From contig NZ_VJZZ01000011.1 of the NCBI RefSeq assembly GCF_009659535.1, positions 62,001 to 126,000 of the forward strand: DNA of 64,000 nucleotides, in the 5' to 3' direction. Shown one piece after another: positions 24,272 to 37,173 of this stretch. How positions within the stretch are numbered: position 1 is the stretch's first letter; the number at the start of each line of letters is the position of its first letter. The DNA is from Aggregicoccus sp. 17bor-14 (GTDB taxonomy: Bacteria; Myxococcota; Myxococcia; Myxococcales; Myxococcaceae). The position numbers and the translations under genes were made by a program. Below the pieces are notes generated by a model. That model did not search any database. It was not told where the DNA came from and was given only the letters and a program-made list of their open reading frames with translations.

Positions 24272-24859
24272 ATGCGCCAGACGTCCGGGGCCCAGGAGTG
24301 GGCCCACGCGGAGTCTGCGGGGCCCGTCCCGCAGCGAGACTTCGAGGGGCTGTTCGGCAACGTGCTGCGCCCCGAGGGCGCCTTTGCCGCCGGCCTGCGC
24401 GAGGTGGGCTACGACCCCGAGCAGCCCCGCGAGCGCTACCCGCTCGCGGTGTGGCGCGAGGCGCTCGAGGTGGCCCGGCGCCACGCGCACCCCGGGCTCA
24501 GCGCGCCGCTCGCGTACCGCGCGCTGGGCCGGCAGTTCGTGCAGGGCTTCGGGCAGACGGTGGTGGGCAAGGTGTTCGCGGCGGCCGCGCCCCTCATCGG
24601 CGCGGAGCGCGTGCTCGCGCGGCTGCCGGCGTACCTGCGCGCGGGGCGCGACGACATGCGCCTGGAGCTGCGCGCGCTGGGGCCCGGGCGCTGGCAGGCG
24701 CAGGTGGAGGACCCGCAGCCGCTGCCGGACTTCGTCGCGGGCGTCATCGAGGAGGTGCTGGGCCTGACGGGCGTGGCGCCGCTCGTGCAGCTGCTGGTGC
24801 AGGGCGAGCGCCACTACACGCTCGCGGTGTCGTGGGCGCCAGAGACCGGAGCTAGTTGA
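24272..24859 (+). CDS. DUF2378 family protein (TIGR02265)
   Basis: A 195-residue member of a family largely confined to myxobacteria and expanded into many paralogues in Myxococcus. Diagnostic segments are FEGLFGNVL, LREVGYDPEQPRERYPLAVWREALEV and YRALGRQFVQGFGQTVVGK; the C-terminal half forms a sheet-rich domain (MRLELRALGPGRWQAQVED). The function is unknown. The ATG at 24272 is preceded by GGGGGGAAG at a good distance. The last 8 nt overlap the end of the convergent protease gene. No partner is evident nearby on the same strand. Confidence 0.88.
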   Translation: MRQTSGAQEWAHAESAGPVPQRDFEGLFGNVLRPEGAFAAGLREVGYDPEQPRERYPLAVWREALEVARRHAHPGLSAPLAYRALGRQFVQGFGQTVVGKVFAAAAPLIGAERVLARLPAYLRAGRDDMRLELRALGPGRWQAQVEDPQPLPDFVAGVIEEVLGLTGVAPLVQLLVQGERHYTLAVSWAPETGAS

Positions 24860-25862
24860 GGTACTCCTTGCGCGCCGGGCGCTGCGCGGGCGGTGCGGCG
24901 CGCGCCTGCATCCAGCGCTCGAGCGCGAGCAGCAGCCCATCGAAGGTGTCGCGCAGGCTCCACGCACGGTCGTCCGGGTCCTCGAGCGCACGGGCGCGCG
25001 CGAGCCCCTCCTGCAGCGCGGCGCGGGGGCCGGGGCAGTCGGCGCGCTCGGCCACGAGCTGCTCGGCCGTCTCCGCGTACACCCGCGCGCAGCCCTCCGC
25101 GTCGCCGCGGTTGTAGGCGGGGGCGCCCACGCGGATGGCGTGCGCGAGCGAGCTCGCCAGCGCCTCGAGCGCGGGCAGGGGGCAGCCCTCGAGCAGCGAG
25201 AGCGGGTGCTCGGGCACCTCGCGCGGGCGCGCCACCTGCTGCAGCGGGCGCGCGAGCGAGGTGAGCGGGAGCGCGGCGGGGGCCTGCAGCAGCGCCTGCA
25301 CGTAGCGCCAGAGGATGACGAGCGTCACCTCCTGCGTGTCGCGCTTGGCCGCGGTGGCCACGCCCACCACGCGCCCCGCGGCGTCCAGCGCGGGGGCGCC
25401 GGTGGCGTGCGTGGGCAGGGGCTCGCCCAGCTCCAGCGCGGTGAAGTTCGAGCCCAGCTGCTGCACCGCGCGCACGCGCGTGTCCAGCAGCCCCTCGGGG
25501 CTGCCCCCGCTGCGCACCGCGACGAAGACGCGCGCCCCCTCGCGCGGCGCGGCGGCGGCGCCCTGCAGCGGAGCGCTCTCCACACCGGGCACGCGCAGCA
25601 GCGCGAGGTCGTGCCGCGCATCCAGCCCCGCCACCTCGTGCACCGCCACGCGCTGCCCGTCCGGAAGCAGGGCGCGGATGGTGGCGGCGCCGGCCACCGC
25701 GTGCAGGTTGGTCACCAGGTAGCCGGCGCGCCCCGCCGCGTCGCTCACGAGGAAGCCCACCGCGGTGCCGAAGGGCATCTCCAGCTGCACGAGCGCGCGC
25801 GACGCCTCGGCGGCGATGTGCTCCGGGGAGGGCAGGTGGCTGGGGGGCAGAGGGGAGCTCAT
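24852..25862 (-). CDS. Degenerate trypsin-like serine protease (Ser replaced by Thr)
   Basis: The 336-residue protein has an N-terminal S1 fold: FGTAVGFLVS, catalytic His54 in LVTNLHAVAG and Asp85 in LDARHDLALLRV. The nucleophile loop, normally GNSGGP, reads HATGAPALDAAGRVVGV, placing Thr154 where Ser is expected. The enzyme may be inactive, or use Thr. The remaining 150 residues are helical and unrecognised (VRVGAPAYNRGDAEGC-like segment, a TPR-like feel). There is no signal peptide, so it is probably cytoplasmic. The ATG at 25862 is the first that precedes the protease fold. It diverges from uvrA, with 139 nt between them. Confidence 0.75.
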   Translation of the reverse strand: MSSPLPPSHLPSPEHIAAEASRALVQLEMPFGTAVGFLVSDAAGRAGYLVTNLHAVAGAATIRALLPDGQRVAVHEVAGLDARHDLALLRVPGVESAPLQGAAAAPREGARVFVAVRSGGSPEGLLDTRVRAVQQLGSNFTALELGEPLPTHATGAPALDAAGRVVGVATAAKRDTQEVTLVILWRYVQALLQAPAALPLTSLARPLQQVARPREVPEHPLSLLEGCPLPALEALASSLAHAIRVGAPAYNRGDAEGCARVYAETAEQLVAERADCPGPRAALQEGLARARALEDPDDRAWSLRDTFDGLLLALERWMQARAAPPAQRPARKEYLN

Positions 25863-25961
25863 CCCCTGAACATGCCCCGGCCGAGGGGGCGCGGGGAGCC
25901 TCGGCGCAGGGGAGGCCCGGGCGCTCCCTTGCCCGCATGCACGCTGGGCGCACGACAGGGG

Positions 25962-25990
25962 TTGGCGATGTCTGCCCCGGCCGTTAGATA
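25962..25990 (+). promoter_or_regulatory. Sigma70-like promoter of the double uvrA gene
   Basis: TTGGCG (25962-25967), 17 nt, then TAGATA (25985-25990). The -10 box ends 11 nt before the ATG at 26002, so the transcript would have a leader of only a few bases. No Shine-Dalgarno is present. Confidence 0.55.
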
Positions 25991-26001
25991 CGGCGCTCCC
26001 C

Positions 26002-31299
<5,298 letters not shown>

Positions 31300-31342
31300 C
31301 GCGACCCGGGGCGCTGGCCCGGGAGATGAATAGGCGAGGGGG

Positions 31343-31981
31343 ATGCACGCACCCCTCCGTCTCGCCGCGCTCCTGCTCCTCGTCTCGTCGTCTGCCTTTG
31401 CCCAGGGGATGGATCCCTGGGCCGTCGACCCCGTGCAGCCGGAGCAGGCCAGCGCGCCCGCGCTGCACCGCCCGTCCCCGCCGCTGCCCGAGCCCGAAGC
31501 GCCGCCGCCGGAGCGCTGGAGCACCGGCGCGCGATTGGGCGCAGAGCTGGGGGGAGGGATGGCGGGCACCGTACTGGGCGGAGTGGTGGGTGGCGCGGGG
31601 CTGAGCCTGCTGGGCCTCACCTGTTTCGGCCACGGAGGCTTTATCGGCGACAGCACCTGCTTCTGGGCGGTTGCGGGAGCGGGAGCGATCCTGGGCGGGC
31701 TCGTCGGCATGCCCCTCGGCATCCGCTGGGGAGGCCGGCGCGCCGGAGGCAACGGCAGCGCCCTGGCCGCGACGGTAGGCATCGTGGGCTCGCTCGTGGC
31801 GGTGGGGCTGGTGCTCGCCTCGGACCATCCCGAGCGAGCCGGCTTCGTCGCACTCAGTGCGCCGCTGCTGGGCGTGGTGGGCTACGAGCTGACCGCCAGG
31901 GGGCCCAGGAGCGCGCGGCTCACGCCCTCGCTGTCACTGTCCCCGGGTGGCGGTGCGCTCGGCCTGCGCGCCCGCTTCTGA
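31343..31981 (+). CDS. Secreted glycine-zipper-like protein, first of a tandem pair
   Basis: The 212-residue protein has a signal peptide (LRLAALLLLVSSSAFAQ), a DPWAVDP box, a Pro-rich stretch and several Gly/Ala-rich hydrophobic segments (GGGMAGTVLGGVVGGAGLSLLG, GAILGGLVGMPLG), then a C-terminus ending in Phe (LGLRARF). The Gly-zipper segments and the terminal aromatic residue suggest an envelope protein, perhaps outer membrane. The next gene encodes a paralogue with the same layout. A GGGGG run immediately precedes the ATG. I do not recognise the family; function unknown. Confidence 0.75.
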   Translation: MHAPLRLAALLLLVSSSAFAQGMDPWAVDPVQPEQASAPALHRPSPPLPEPEAPPPERWSTGARLGAELGGGMAGTVLGGVVGGAGLSLLGLTCFGHGGFIGDSTCFWAVAGAGAILGGLVGMPLGIRWGGRRAGGNGSALAATVGIVGSLVAVGLVLASDHPERAGFVALSAPLLGVVGYELTARGPRSARLTPSLSLSPGGGALGLRARF

Positions 31982-32108
31982 AAGCGTGTGCAGCGCAGTG
32001 CACGCCTCCGTGAACGGCGCTGCACGGCGCGGCATGAGCCCTGATGCACGCAGCGCGCGGCGCGGAGGGGCACGCCTCCCAGGCGCGCGCGTTGCAGTGG
32101 CGTGGGGC

Positions 32109-32708
32109 ATGCGCGCTCACCTCCCGCTCGCCCTCTGCCTGCTCGTCGCCTCGCTCCCGGCCGCTGCCCAGGACCTCGATCCCTGGACGGTGGAGGCCGC
32201 GCCCCAAGGCGCGCTGACGCTGCCGGCGCCCTCGCCCGAGCGCTGGACGCCCGCGGCGCGCTACGCCGTGCAGTTCGGGGCCGGTAGCCTGGGCTTCGTG
32301 GTCGGCGGCCTCGCGGGAGGGGCGGCGGGGCTCGGAGGAGCGCTCGTTCTCTGTGACAGGAACCACGGGTTGGAGCCGTGTGCGAATGGGCTCATCTTCA
32401 CGTCTGCCGTGCTCGGAGGGCTCGCCGGGACGGCGCTGGGCGTCACCTGGACAGGAGGCGCCCTGAAGGGGCATGGCTCAATCTGGGCTGCCGCGGGCGG
32501 TGCGCTCCTGGGCAGCGCGGCGACGGGCATTGCATTCGCTTCCGGAAAGACGGACCTCGTCGTGCTGTTCGCCCTCTCCGCTCCGGTGCTCGCGGTGACG
32601 GGCTACGCCCTCACGGACCGGGGGCCCGAGTCCGTGCAGGTGACGCCCAGCGTCTCGCTGGACCCGCGCAGTGGCGCGGGCCGCTTCGGCCTGCAGGGTT
32701 CTTTCTGA
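32109..32708 (+). CDS. Secreted glycine-zipper-like protein, second of a tandem pair
   Basis: The 199-residue product mirrors the preceding gene: signal peptide (LPLALCLLVASLPAAAQ), DLDPWTVEAAP box, PERW before the first Gly-rich segment, repeated glycine zippers (GSLGFVVGGLAGGAAGLGG, AAGGALLGSAATGIAF) and an end in FGLQGSF. The shared boxes (DPW, PERW, TPS.SL) point to a local duplication with strong divergence. The ATG at 32109 starts the signal peptide; the longer frame upstream is not plausible. The 127-nt gap between the two copies holds no recognised element. Confidence 0.75.
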   Translation: MRAHLPLALCLLVASLPAAAQDLDPWTVEAAPQGALTLPAPSPERWTPAARYAVQFGAGSLGFVVGGLAGGAAGLGGALVLCDRNHGLEPCANGLIFTSAVLGGLAGTALGVTWTGGALKGHGSIWAAAGGALLGSAATGIAFASGKTDLVVLFALSAPVLAVTGYALTDRGPESVQVTPSVSLDPRSGAGRFGLQGSF

Positions 32709-32718
32709 CGGCGCGTGG

Positions 32719-33210
32719 CTACGGCCGCGCCCCGTGCATCCCCAGCCCGTGCATGCGTGCGGCGGGCCCGCCGCGCCGCGCGAGGATGAGGGCGAGCTTG
32801 GCGCGCTTCTCGGGCGTGAGGGACTTCTCGAGCGACTGGTAGAGCTCGCGGTCCAGCGCCGCGAGCTGCGCGCGCGCCTCGAAGGCCTTCTGCGCCGCGC
32901 CCTCCGCCTGGCCGAGCGCGGCCTTGTCCCCGCTCGCTGCGCGCTCGAGCACCTGCGCCGCATCGCGCACCTGCGCGCGCAGGGGCTCGCGGCGCGCATC
33001 CAGCTTCTTCAGCGCTTCGTCCAGCTTCAGCGCCCCCGCGGAGTCGAGCTCCAGGGCCTCGGCCAGCGCCACCACGCGCGCCGTGCGCAGGCGCTGCTCC
33101 CGGTGCTCGCGCTGCGCCTGCGCCGAGGGCGCTGGCGGTGCAGCGGGCGGGGGCGTCTGCGCGAGCGCGAGGCAGGGGAGGAGGGCGGCGGCGATCAGGG
33201 CAGGCTTCAT
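32719..33210 (-). CDS. CpxP/Spy-like periplasmic protein
   Basis: A 163-residue exported protein: signal peptide (LIAAALLPCLALAQ), Pro-rich linker, then an all-helical region (ARVVALAEALELDSAGALKLDEALKKLD) ending with the LTPEKRAKLALIL motif that corresponds to the LTxxQ motif of Spy, CpxP and ZraP. These proteins act as periplasmic chaperones or metal-responsive inhibitors of sensor kinases. The tail has Met and His (RMHGLGMHGARP), possible metal ligands. AGGAG lies 7 nt before the ATG. No two-component system is adjacent. It converges with the tandem secreted-protein gene, leaving 10 nt. Confidence 0.78.
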   Translation of the reverse strand: MKPALIAAALLPCLALAQTPPPAAPPAPSAQAQREHREQRLRTARVVALAEALELDSAGALKLDEALKKLDARREPLRAQVRDAAQVLERAASGDKAALGQAEGAAQKAFEARAQLAALDRELYQSLEKSLTPEKRAKLALILARRGGPAARMHGLGMHGARP

Positions 33211-33316
33211 GGCGAGGCTCCTGGAGTGGGAAACAAGGGTCTCCGTTCGCCTCCAACCCGCCCGGCCGCGGAAAGTTACGCGGGAGGAGCAGCCCCGGGG
33301 ATTACCGACTTGAGGT

Positions 33317-33353
33317 GGACGGGTTGAATTCCCCGTCCGGTCTCGGACACAAT
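33317..33353 (+). promoter_or_regulatory. Promoter with GGACGGG inverted repeat
   Basis: GGACGGG (33317-33323) and CCCGTCC (33332-33338) flank TTGAAT (33324-33329), a -35-like box followed after 18 nt by CACAAT (33348-33353). The arms match those at 2364-2388, suggesting one regulator. The gene served would be 33379-33963. Confidence 0.45.
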
Positions 33354-33378
33354 GCGGGCTCTTCGGGGGAACTCTTCA

Positions 33379-33963
33379 ATGGCTACGGCCGCAGCGACTG
33401 GCGCGAATCGCATCAAGGGGAGCGTGCTCATCACGCGTCTCAACATGCTCCGGCAGCACGGGGGGCAGGGGCGGGTGGACGAGGTGCTCAAGCGCCTCCC
33501 GGAGGCAGACCGGCTCGCGCTGCGGGGAATGATCCTCCCCATCGCCTGGTACCCGCTGGAGATGAACCTGCGGCTGGACGCGGCCATCGCGGACGTGCTC
33601 TCGCCCGAGGACCGCGCCCGCGCCTTCAAGGACATGGGCCGCGCCTCCGCCGAGGACAACCTCAAGGGCGCGCACCACGTGTTCCTGCGCCCCGGCGACC
33701 CGCACTTCCTGCTCTCGCAGGCGGCGCAGATCTACCGCTTCTATTACGCCGTGGGCCACCGCACCTACGAGAAGACCGGCCCGCAGACGGCCGTCATCCG
33801 CACCTTCGACGCCGAGACGGTGACCGAGGCGGACTGCCTCACCATCATCGGGTGGCACGAGAAGGCGGTGGAGATGTCCGGCGGCAAGAACGTGCAGATC
33901 ACGCACGGCAAGTGCCGCGCGAGCGACGCGCCGCACTGCGAGTACCACATCAGCTGGCAGTAG
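33379..33963 (+). CDS. V4R/HNOB-like small ligand-binding protein, function unknown
   Basis: The 194-residue protein has a helical N-terminus (RIKGSVLITRLNMLRQHGG, VLKRLPEADRLALRGMILPIAWYP) and a sheet-rich C-terminal half ending with KCRASDAPHCEYHISWQ. The spaced Cys pair and final strand resemble the V4R/heme-NO-binding fold (C...G...C.f.v), used for binding small hydrophobic ligands or metal. The match is by eye and modest. Similar proteins are familiar from myxobacteria as paralogues of unknown role. The ATG at 33379 follows a GGGGGAA ribosome-binding site. The last 14 nt overlap the convergent peroxiredoxin gene. Confidence 0.6.
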   Translation: MATAAATGANRIKGSVLITRLNMLRQHGGQGRVDEVLKRLPEADRLALRGMILPIAWYPLEMNLRLDAAIADVLSPEDRARAFKDMGRASAEDNLKGAHHVFLRPGDPHFLLSQAAQIYRFYYAVGHRTYEKTGPQTAVIRTFDAETVTEADCLTIIGWHEKAVEMSGGKNVQITHGKCRASDAPHCEYHISWQ

Positions 33964-34459
33964 GGCCGCCGCCGTCCGGCCGCTGCGGCTCGGCAGCGCC
34001 CACCCCCGGCAGCGGGTGGGCCTGCACGTACGCGAGCACGTCGTCCATGTGCCGGTACACCCGCACCTCGTGGTGGATGAGGCTCTCCACCCGCCCGTCG
34101 GGGCCGATGATGAAGGTCATCCGCCGGTCCACGTTGAGCACGGGCCAGAGCACGTCGTAGGCGCGGCTGATCTCGCGCGACTCGTCGCCGATGAGCGCGA
34201 AGTGGATGTCCTCGGCCTCGGCGAACTCGCACTGGCGCTGCACCGTGTCCACGGACACGCCCACCAGCTCCACGCCCAGCCCCTTGAGCCGCTCGTGGTT
34301 GTCGCGGAAGTAGCGGTTCTCCAGCGTGCAGCCCAGGGTGAAGGCGCGCGGGAAGAAGAAGAGCACCACGCGCCGGCCGCGCAGGGCCGAGAGCGAGACG
34401 GGACGTCCCTGGCAATCGGTGGCGCTGAAGTCCGGGGCCATGTCGCCGACGTGGAGCAT
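33950..34459 (-). CDS. Peroxiredoxin (Bcp/PrxQ type)
   Basis: A 169-residue thioredoxin-fold peroxidase. MLHVGDMAPDFSATDCQGRPVSL is the family start (shown in parts: GDMAPDF, GRPVSL), and the peroxidatic Cys44 lies in FTLGCTLEN, where Pro of the usual FTPGCT is Leu. There is no resolving Cys five residues later, but Cys is present in QRQCEFAEAE, so it may use another resolving partner. It detoxifies hydroperoxides in the cytoplasm. The C-terminus is extended by about 15 Pro/Gly residues. The gene converges with the V4R-like gene with a 14-nt overlap. Confidence 0.88.
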   Translation of the reverse strand: MLHVGDMAPDFSATDCQGRPVSLSALRGRRVVLFFFPRAFTLGCTLENRYFRDNHERLKGLGVELVGVSVDTVQRQCEFAEAEDIHFALIGDESREISRAYDVLWPVLNVDRRMTFIIGPDGRVESLIHHEVRVYRHMDDVLAYVQAHPLPGVGAAEPQRPDGGGPTAS

Positions 34460-34531
34460 CTCGGGCGCTAGCTTGCCACGGCTCGCGCCCGGGTGCGGTC
34501 GCACGGTTGTTACTTCCGCGGACGGGTCCGA

Positions 34532-34537
34532 TAAGGT
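34532..34537 (+). promoter_or_regulatory. TAAGGT box before ycaO
   Basis: TAAGGT ends 10 nt before the GTG at 34548. A TTGTTA sequence (34507-34512) lies 19 nt further upstream. It fits the TANNNT start-proximal pattern. Confidence 0.4.
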
Positions 34538-34547
34538 GCGCGCCGCC

Positions 34548-35702
34548 GTGAGCTCCTCCCTTTCCCAGCGCCTGCAGGCCTCGCTCGCCCGGGCGCTCGG
34601 GGTGAGCCGCGTGGCGCGCATCACCGGCCTGGACCGCACGGGCGTGGAGGTGGCCTGCGCGGTGCGCCCCGGGGGCCACGTGCTGCAGGTGTGCAACGGC
34701 AAGGGCCCCCGCTGGGAGGAGGCTGCGGCCGGGGCGCTGCTGGAGACGGCGGAGCTGTGGGCGGCGGAGCGGGTGCGGCCGGAGCAGCTCGTCTGGGGCT
34801 CGGAGGCAGAGCTCGAGGCCGCCGGGCTCGAGGCCTGGCCCGCGCCGGAGCTGGGCTCTGCGGGCGGTGCACCCGTGGCGAGGCTGTGGAGCCGGGACGT
34901 GCGCCTCGCCTGGCGCGAGGCGAGCGAGCTGCACACCGGGCGCCCCGTGCTGCTGCCCGCGCAGGCGGTGCACTGCCCGCCCGCCGGCACCCCGCCGCTC
35001 GGCCCCCTGAGCATGGCGTGGACGAGCAACGGCTCGGGGGCTCACCCCGAGCGCGCCCGGGCGCTGCTGCACGCGCTGCTCGAGGCCACCGAGCGCGACC
35101 AGCTCTCGCGCACCCTTCCCGAGGGCTGGACGGAGGAGGCCATCGCCGAGCGCCTGCTGCGCCCGGCTTCGCTCTCCACCCACGCACCGCGCGTCGCAGC
35201 GCTGGTGCAGAGGCTGGAGGCGGCGGGCTTTCGCGCGCACCTCTTCGATCTCTCGCCACCCGCGCGCACGCCCGGCGCTGTGCGCCTTCCCGTGGCCGGC
35301 GCGCTGCTGGTGGACGAGGAGGAGGGGCCCGTGCCACTCACCGCGGGCTACGCGTGCGCGCTGGGCCGCGAGGGGTCGCTCCTGCGCGCGCTGCTCGAGG
35401 CCGCGCAGAGCCGGCTCACCGACATCCACGGCGCGCGCGAGGACATCGCCGCAGCGGACCGCGAGGCGGCGCGCGCGCTCGCGCAGGCCTGCGCTCAAGC
35501 GCGGGCACGGGCCGAGGTGCGCGGGATGCCGGAGCTCGCGCTGAAGCGGGAGGACCCGGCGGCCGCGGTGAAGGGCGTGCTCGCGCGGCTGCGCGCTGCG
35601 GGCTTCGAGGAGGTGGCGGCGCTCTCGCTGGACGCGCCGGTGGAGGGGCTCAGCGTGGTGCGCGTGGTGGTGCCCGGCATGCAGGTCTCGGAGCTGCTGT
35701 GA
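34548..35702 (+). CDS. YcaO domain protein paired with TfuA
   Basis: A 384-residue YcaO enzyme. The ATP/Mg-binding segments are present: ALLETAELWAAERV, SNGSGAHPERARALLHALLEATERD and SRLTDIHGAREDI. YcaO enzymes activate backbone amides by phosphorylation; together with TfuA they exchange oxygen for sulfur and make thioamides, known in thioviridamide-type RiPPs and in methyl-CoM reductase of methanogens. The C-terminus lacks the PxPxP of azoline-forming members, in line with a TfuA partner. Its TGA overlaps the GTG of tfuA. An in-frame GTG at 34536 is an alternative start. No Shine-Dalgarno is seen. No obvious precursor peptide lies adjacent, so the substrate is unknown. Confidence 0.9.
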   Translation: MSSSLSQRLQASLARALGVSRVARITGLDRTGVEVACAVRPGGHVLQVCNGKGPRWEEAAAGALLETAELWAAERVRPEQLVWGSEAELEAAGLEAWPAPELGSAGGAPVARLWSRDVRLAWREASELHTGRPVLLPAQAVHCPPAGTPPLGPLSMAWTSNGSGAHPERARALLHALLEATERDQLSRTLPEGWTEEAIAERLLRPASLSTHAPRVAALVQRLEAAGFRAHLFDLSPPARTPGAVRLPVAGALLVDEEEGPVPLTAGYACALGREGSLLRALLEAAQSRLTDIHGAREDIAAADREAARALAQACAQARARAEVRGMPELALKREDPAAAVKGVLARLRAAGFEEVAALSLDAPVEGLSVVRVVVPGMQVSELL

Positions 35703-36862
35703 AGCGTCCCGCGTCCCTCGTCGTCTTCGTCGGCCCTTCGCTCTCCGCGGACGAGGTGCGCGCGCTAGGCCCCTGCACCCTGCGGCCGCCGGCGCGCCAG
35801 GGGGACGTGTGGCGCGCGCTCGCCCTCGAGCCGCGCGCCCTGGTGCTGCTGGACGGCGTCTTCGAGGCGCAGCCCTCGGTGTGGCACCACGAGCTGCTCG
35901 CGGCGCTGGAGGCCGGGGTGGCGGTGTTCGGCGGCTCGAGCATGGGCGCGCTGCGCGCCGCCGAGCTCTCCGCGCACGGCATGGTGGGGGTGGGGGACAT
36001 CTACGAGGGCTTCCGCTCGGGCCGCCTCGTGGACGACGCGGAGGTGGCGCTGCTGCACGCGGACGCGGAGCACGGCTACCGCGCCCTCACCGTGCCGCTC
36101 GTCAACGTGCGCCACAACGCCGCCCGCGCGCAGGCCGCCCGCGTGCTCGATGGGCGCGAGGCCCGCGGGCTCGTGGAGGCGGGCGCGGAGCTCTTCTACC
36201 AGGAACGCCGCTGGCCCCAGGTGGTGGCCGCCGCGGCCGCGCACTGGCGCCCCGCCACGCGCGCGCGCTGGGACGCGTGGGTGCAGCGCGCCGGCCTCGA
36301 GGACCTCAAGCGGCTGGACGCGCTGCGCTGCCTCGAGGCGGCCCACGCCTTCCTCGCCTCGGGCGCGCCCGCGCCGAGGGGCGCGCCCCAGCGCCCCTCC
36401 TCGCTCGTGCGCCGGCGGCGGCTGCAGGAGGGGGCGGTGCAGGTGGGGGAGCGCGCGGTGGTGGGAGCGGAGGTGCTCGCGCTGCTGGACACCCATCCGG
36501 ACGCGGCCGCCCTCACCGAGGTGGGGCTGCGCCGCGCGCTGCTGGCCGGCTGGGCGCGCACCCTGGGCCTGCAGCCCACGGCGCAGGAGCTCGCGCGCAC
36601 CGAGGCGGCGTGGTGGGCGGGGCTCGGCGTGCCCGAGTCCAGGCGCGAGGCCTTCCTCGCCGAGAGCGGCCTGGATGCGGCCGAGCTGCGAAGGCTGCTG
36701 GAGGAGCGGGCGCTGGAGACGCTCGTGCTCGCGCACGCCGAGCGCCTGCTGCCGGATGGGCCCTCGCCCCGCGAGGCGCTGGGCAGCGAGGCGCGGCTGC
36801 GTGGGTTGTGGGCCGAGGCGGCGCGCGCGCTCGCACGCCCCGCCCGACGGCGGCGTCGCTAG
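35699..36862 (+). CDS. TfuA-like protein
   Basis: A 387-residue protein whose first 220 residues match the TfuA-like core: SLVVFVGPSLSADEV, VLLDGVFEAQPSVWHHELLAAL, VFGGSSMGALRAAEL, GDIYEGFRSGRLVDDAEVAL. TfuA is thought to help sulfur delivery or enhance the YcaO reaction in thioamide formation. The C-terminal 160 residues are helical and have no family I recognise, longer than minimal TfuA. The GTG start overlaps the ycaO TGA, so the pair is translationally coupled and probably acts as one enzyme. Its stop overlaps by 4 nt the stop of a small convergent gene. Confidence 0.9.
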   Translation: MKRPASLVVFVGPSLSADEVRALGPCTLRPPARQGDVWRALALEPRALVLLDGVFEAQPSVWHHELLAALEAGVAVFGGSSMGALRAAELSAHGMVGVGDIYEGFRSGRLVDDAEVALLHADAEHGYRALTVPLVNVRHNAARAQAARVLDGREARGLVEAGAELFYQERRWPQVVAAAAAHWRPATRARWDAWVQRAGLEDLKRLDALRCLEAAHAFLASGAPAPRGAPQRPSSLVRRRRLQEGAVQVGERAVVGAEVLALLDTHPDAAALTEVGLRRALLAGWARTLGLQPTAQELARTEAAWWAGLGVPESRREAFLAESGLDAAELRRLLEERALETLVLAHAERLLPDGPSPREALGSEARLRGLWAEAARALARPARRRRR

Positions 36863-37056
36863 CGCCGGAGCGCGTCCGGCCCGCGGAAGAGCGCGCCCTC
36901 CAGGCGATCGAGCGCCTGGCGCCCGGGGCTCTCGGGCTCCGGTGTCTCGCACTGCCGGCAGCGCCAGCCGGTCTCCAGCTGGGCCTCCAGCTCCTCCCAC
37001 GGCTCGTGCTGCGGGGGGTGCGCCTCCGGTTCGGGACGCGCGTCGCTCGGGTCCAT
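36859..37056 (-). CDS. Small acidic CxxC protein next to tfuA
   Basis: A 65-residue protein with a strong ribosome-binding site (GAGGAGG, 5 nt before the ATG), so it is probably a real gene although short. The N-terminal half is rich in Pro, Glu and His; a single CRQC pair sits at about residues 33-36, followed by ETPEPESPGRQALDRLEGAL. It could be a half zinc ribbon that dimerises. As the only small gene touching the YcaO-TfuA pair, it is a candidate substrate or accessory factor, though its opposite orientation argues against this. No named family is recognised. Confidence 0.6.
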   Translation of the reverse strand: MDPSDARPEPEAHPPQHEPWEELEAQLETGWRCRQCETPEPESPGRQALDRLEGALFRGPDALRR

Positions 37057-37173
37057 GGCTGCCTCCTCGTGCGCGGGTGCCTCCCTCCAAGATGCGCCCC
37101 GCAGCGTGCACGGGCAAAGGGCGGTCGGGACGCCCGGACGCTGGGCGGCGGGCGCCTCGGGTAGAAGGGGGCC

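Noticed and set aside
31982-32108. Gap between the tandem secreted genes as a possible RNA gene
   Set aside because: Several short GC-rich pairings exist but no consistent fold or terminator.
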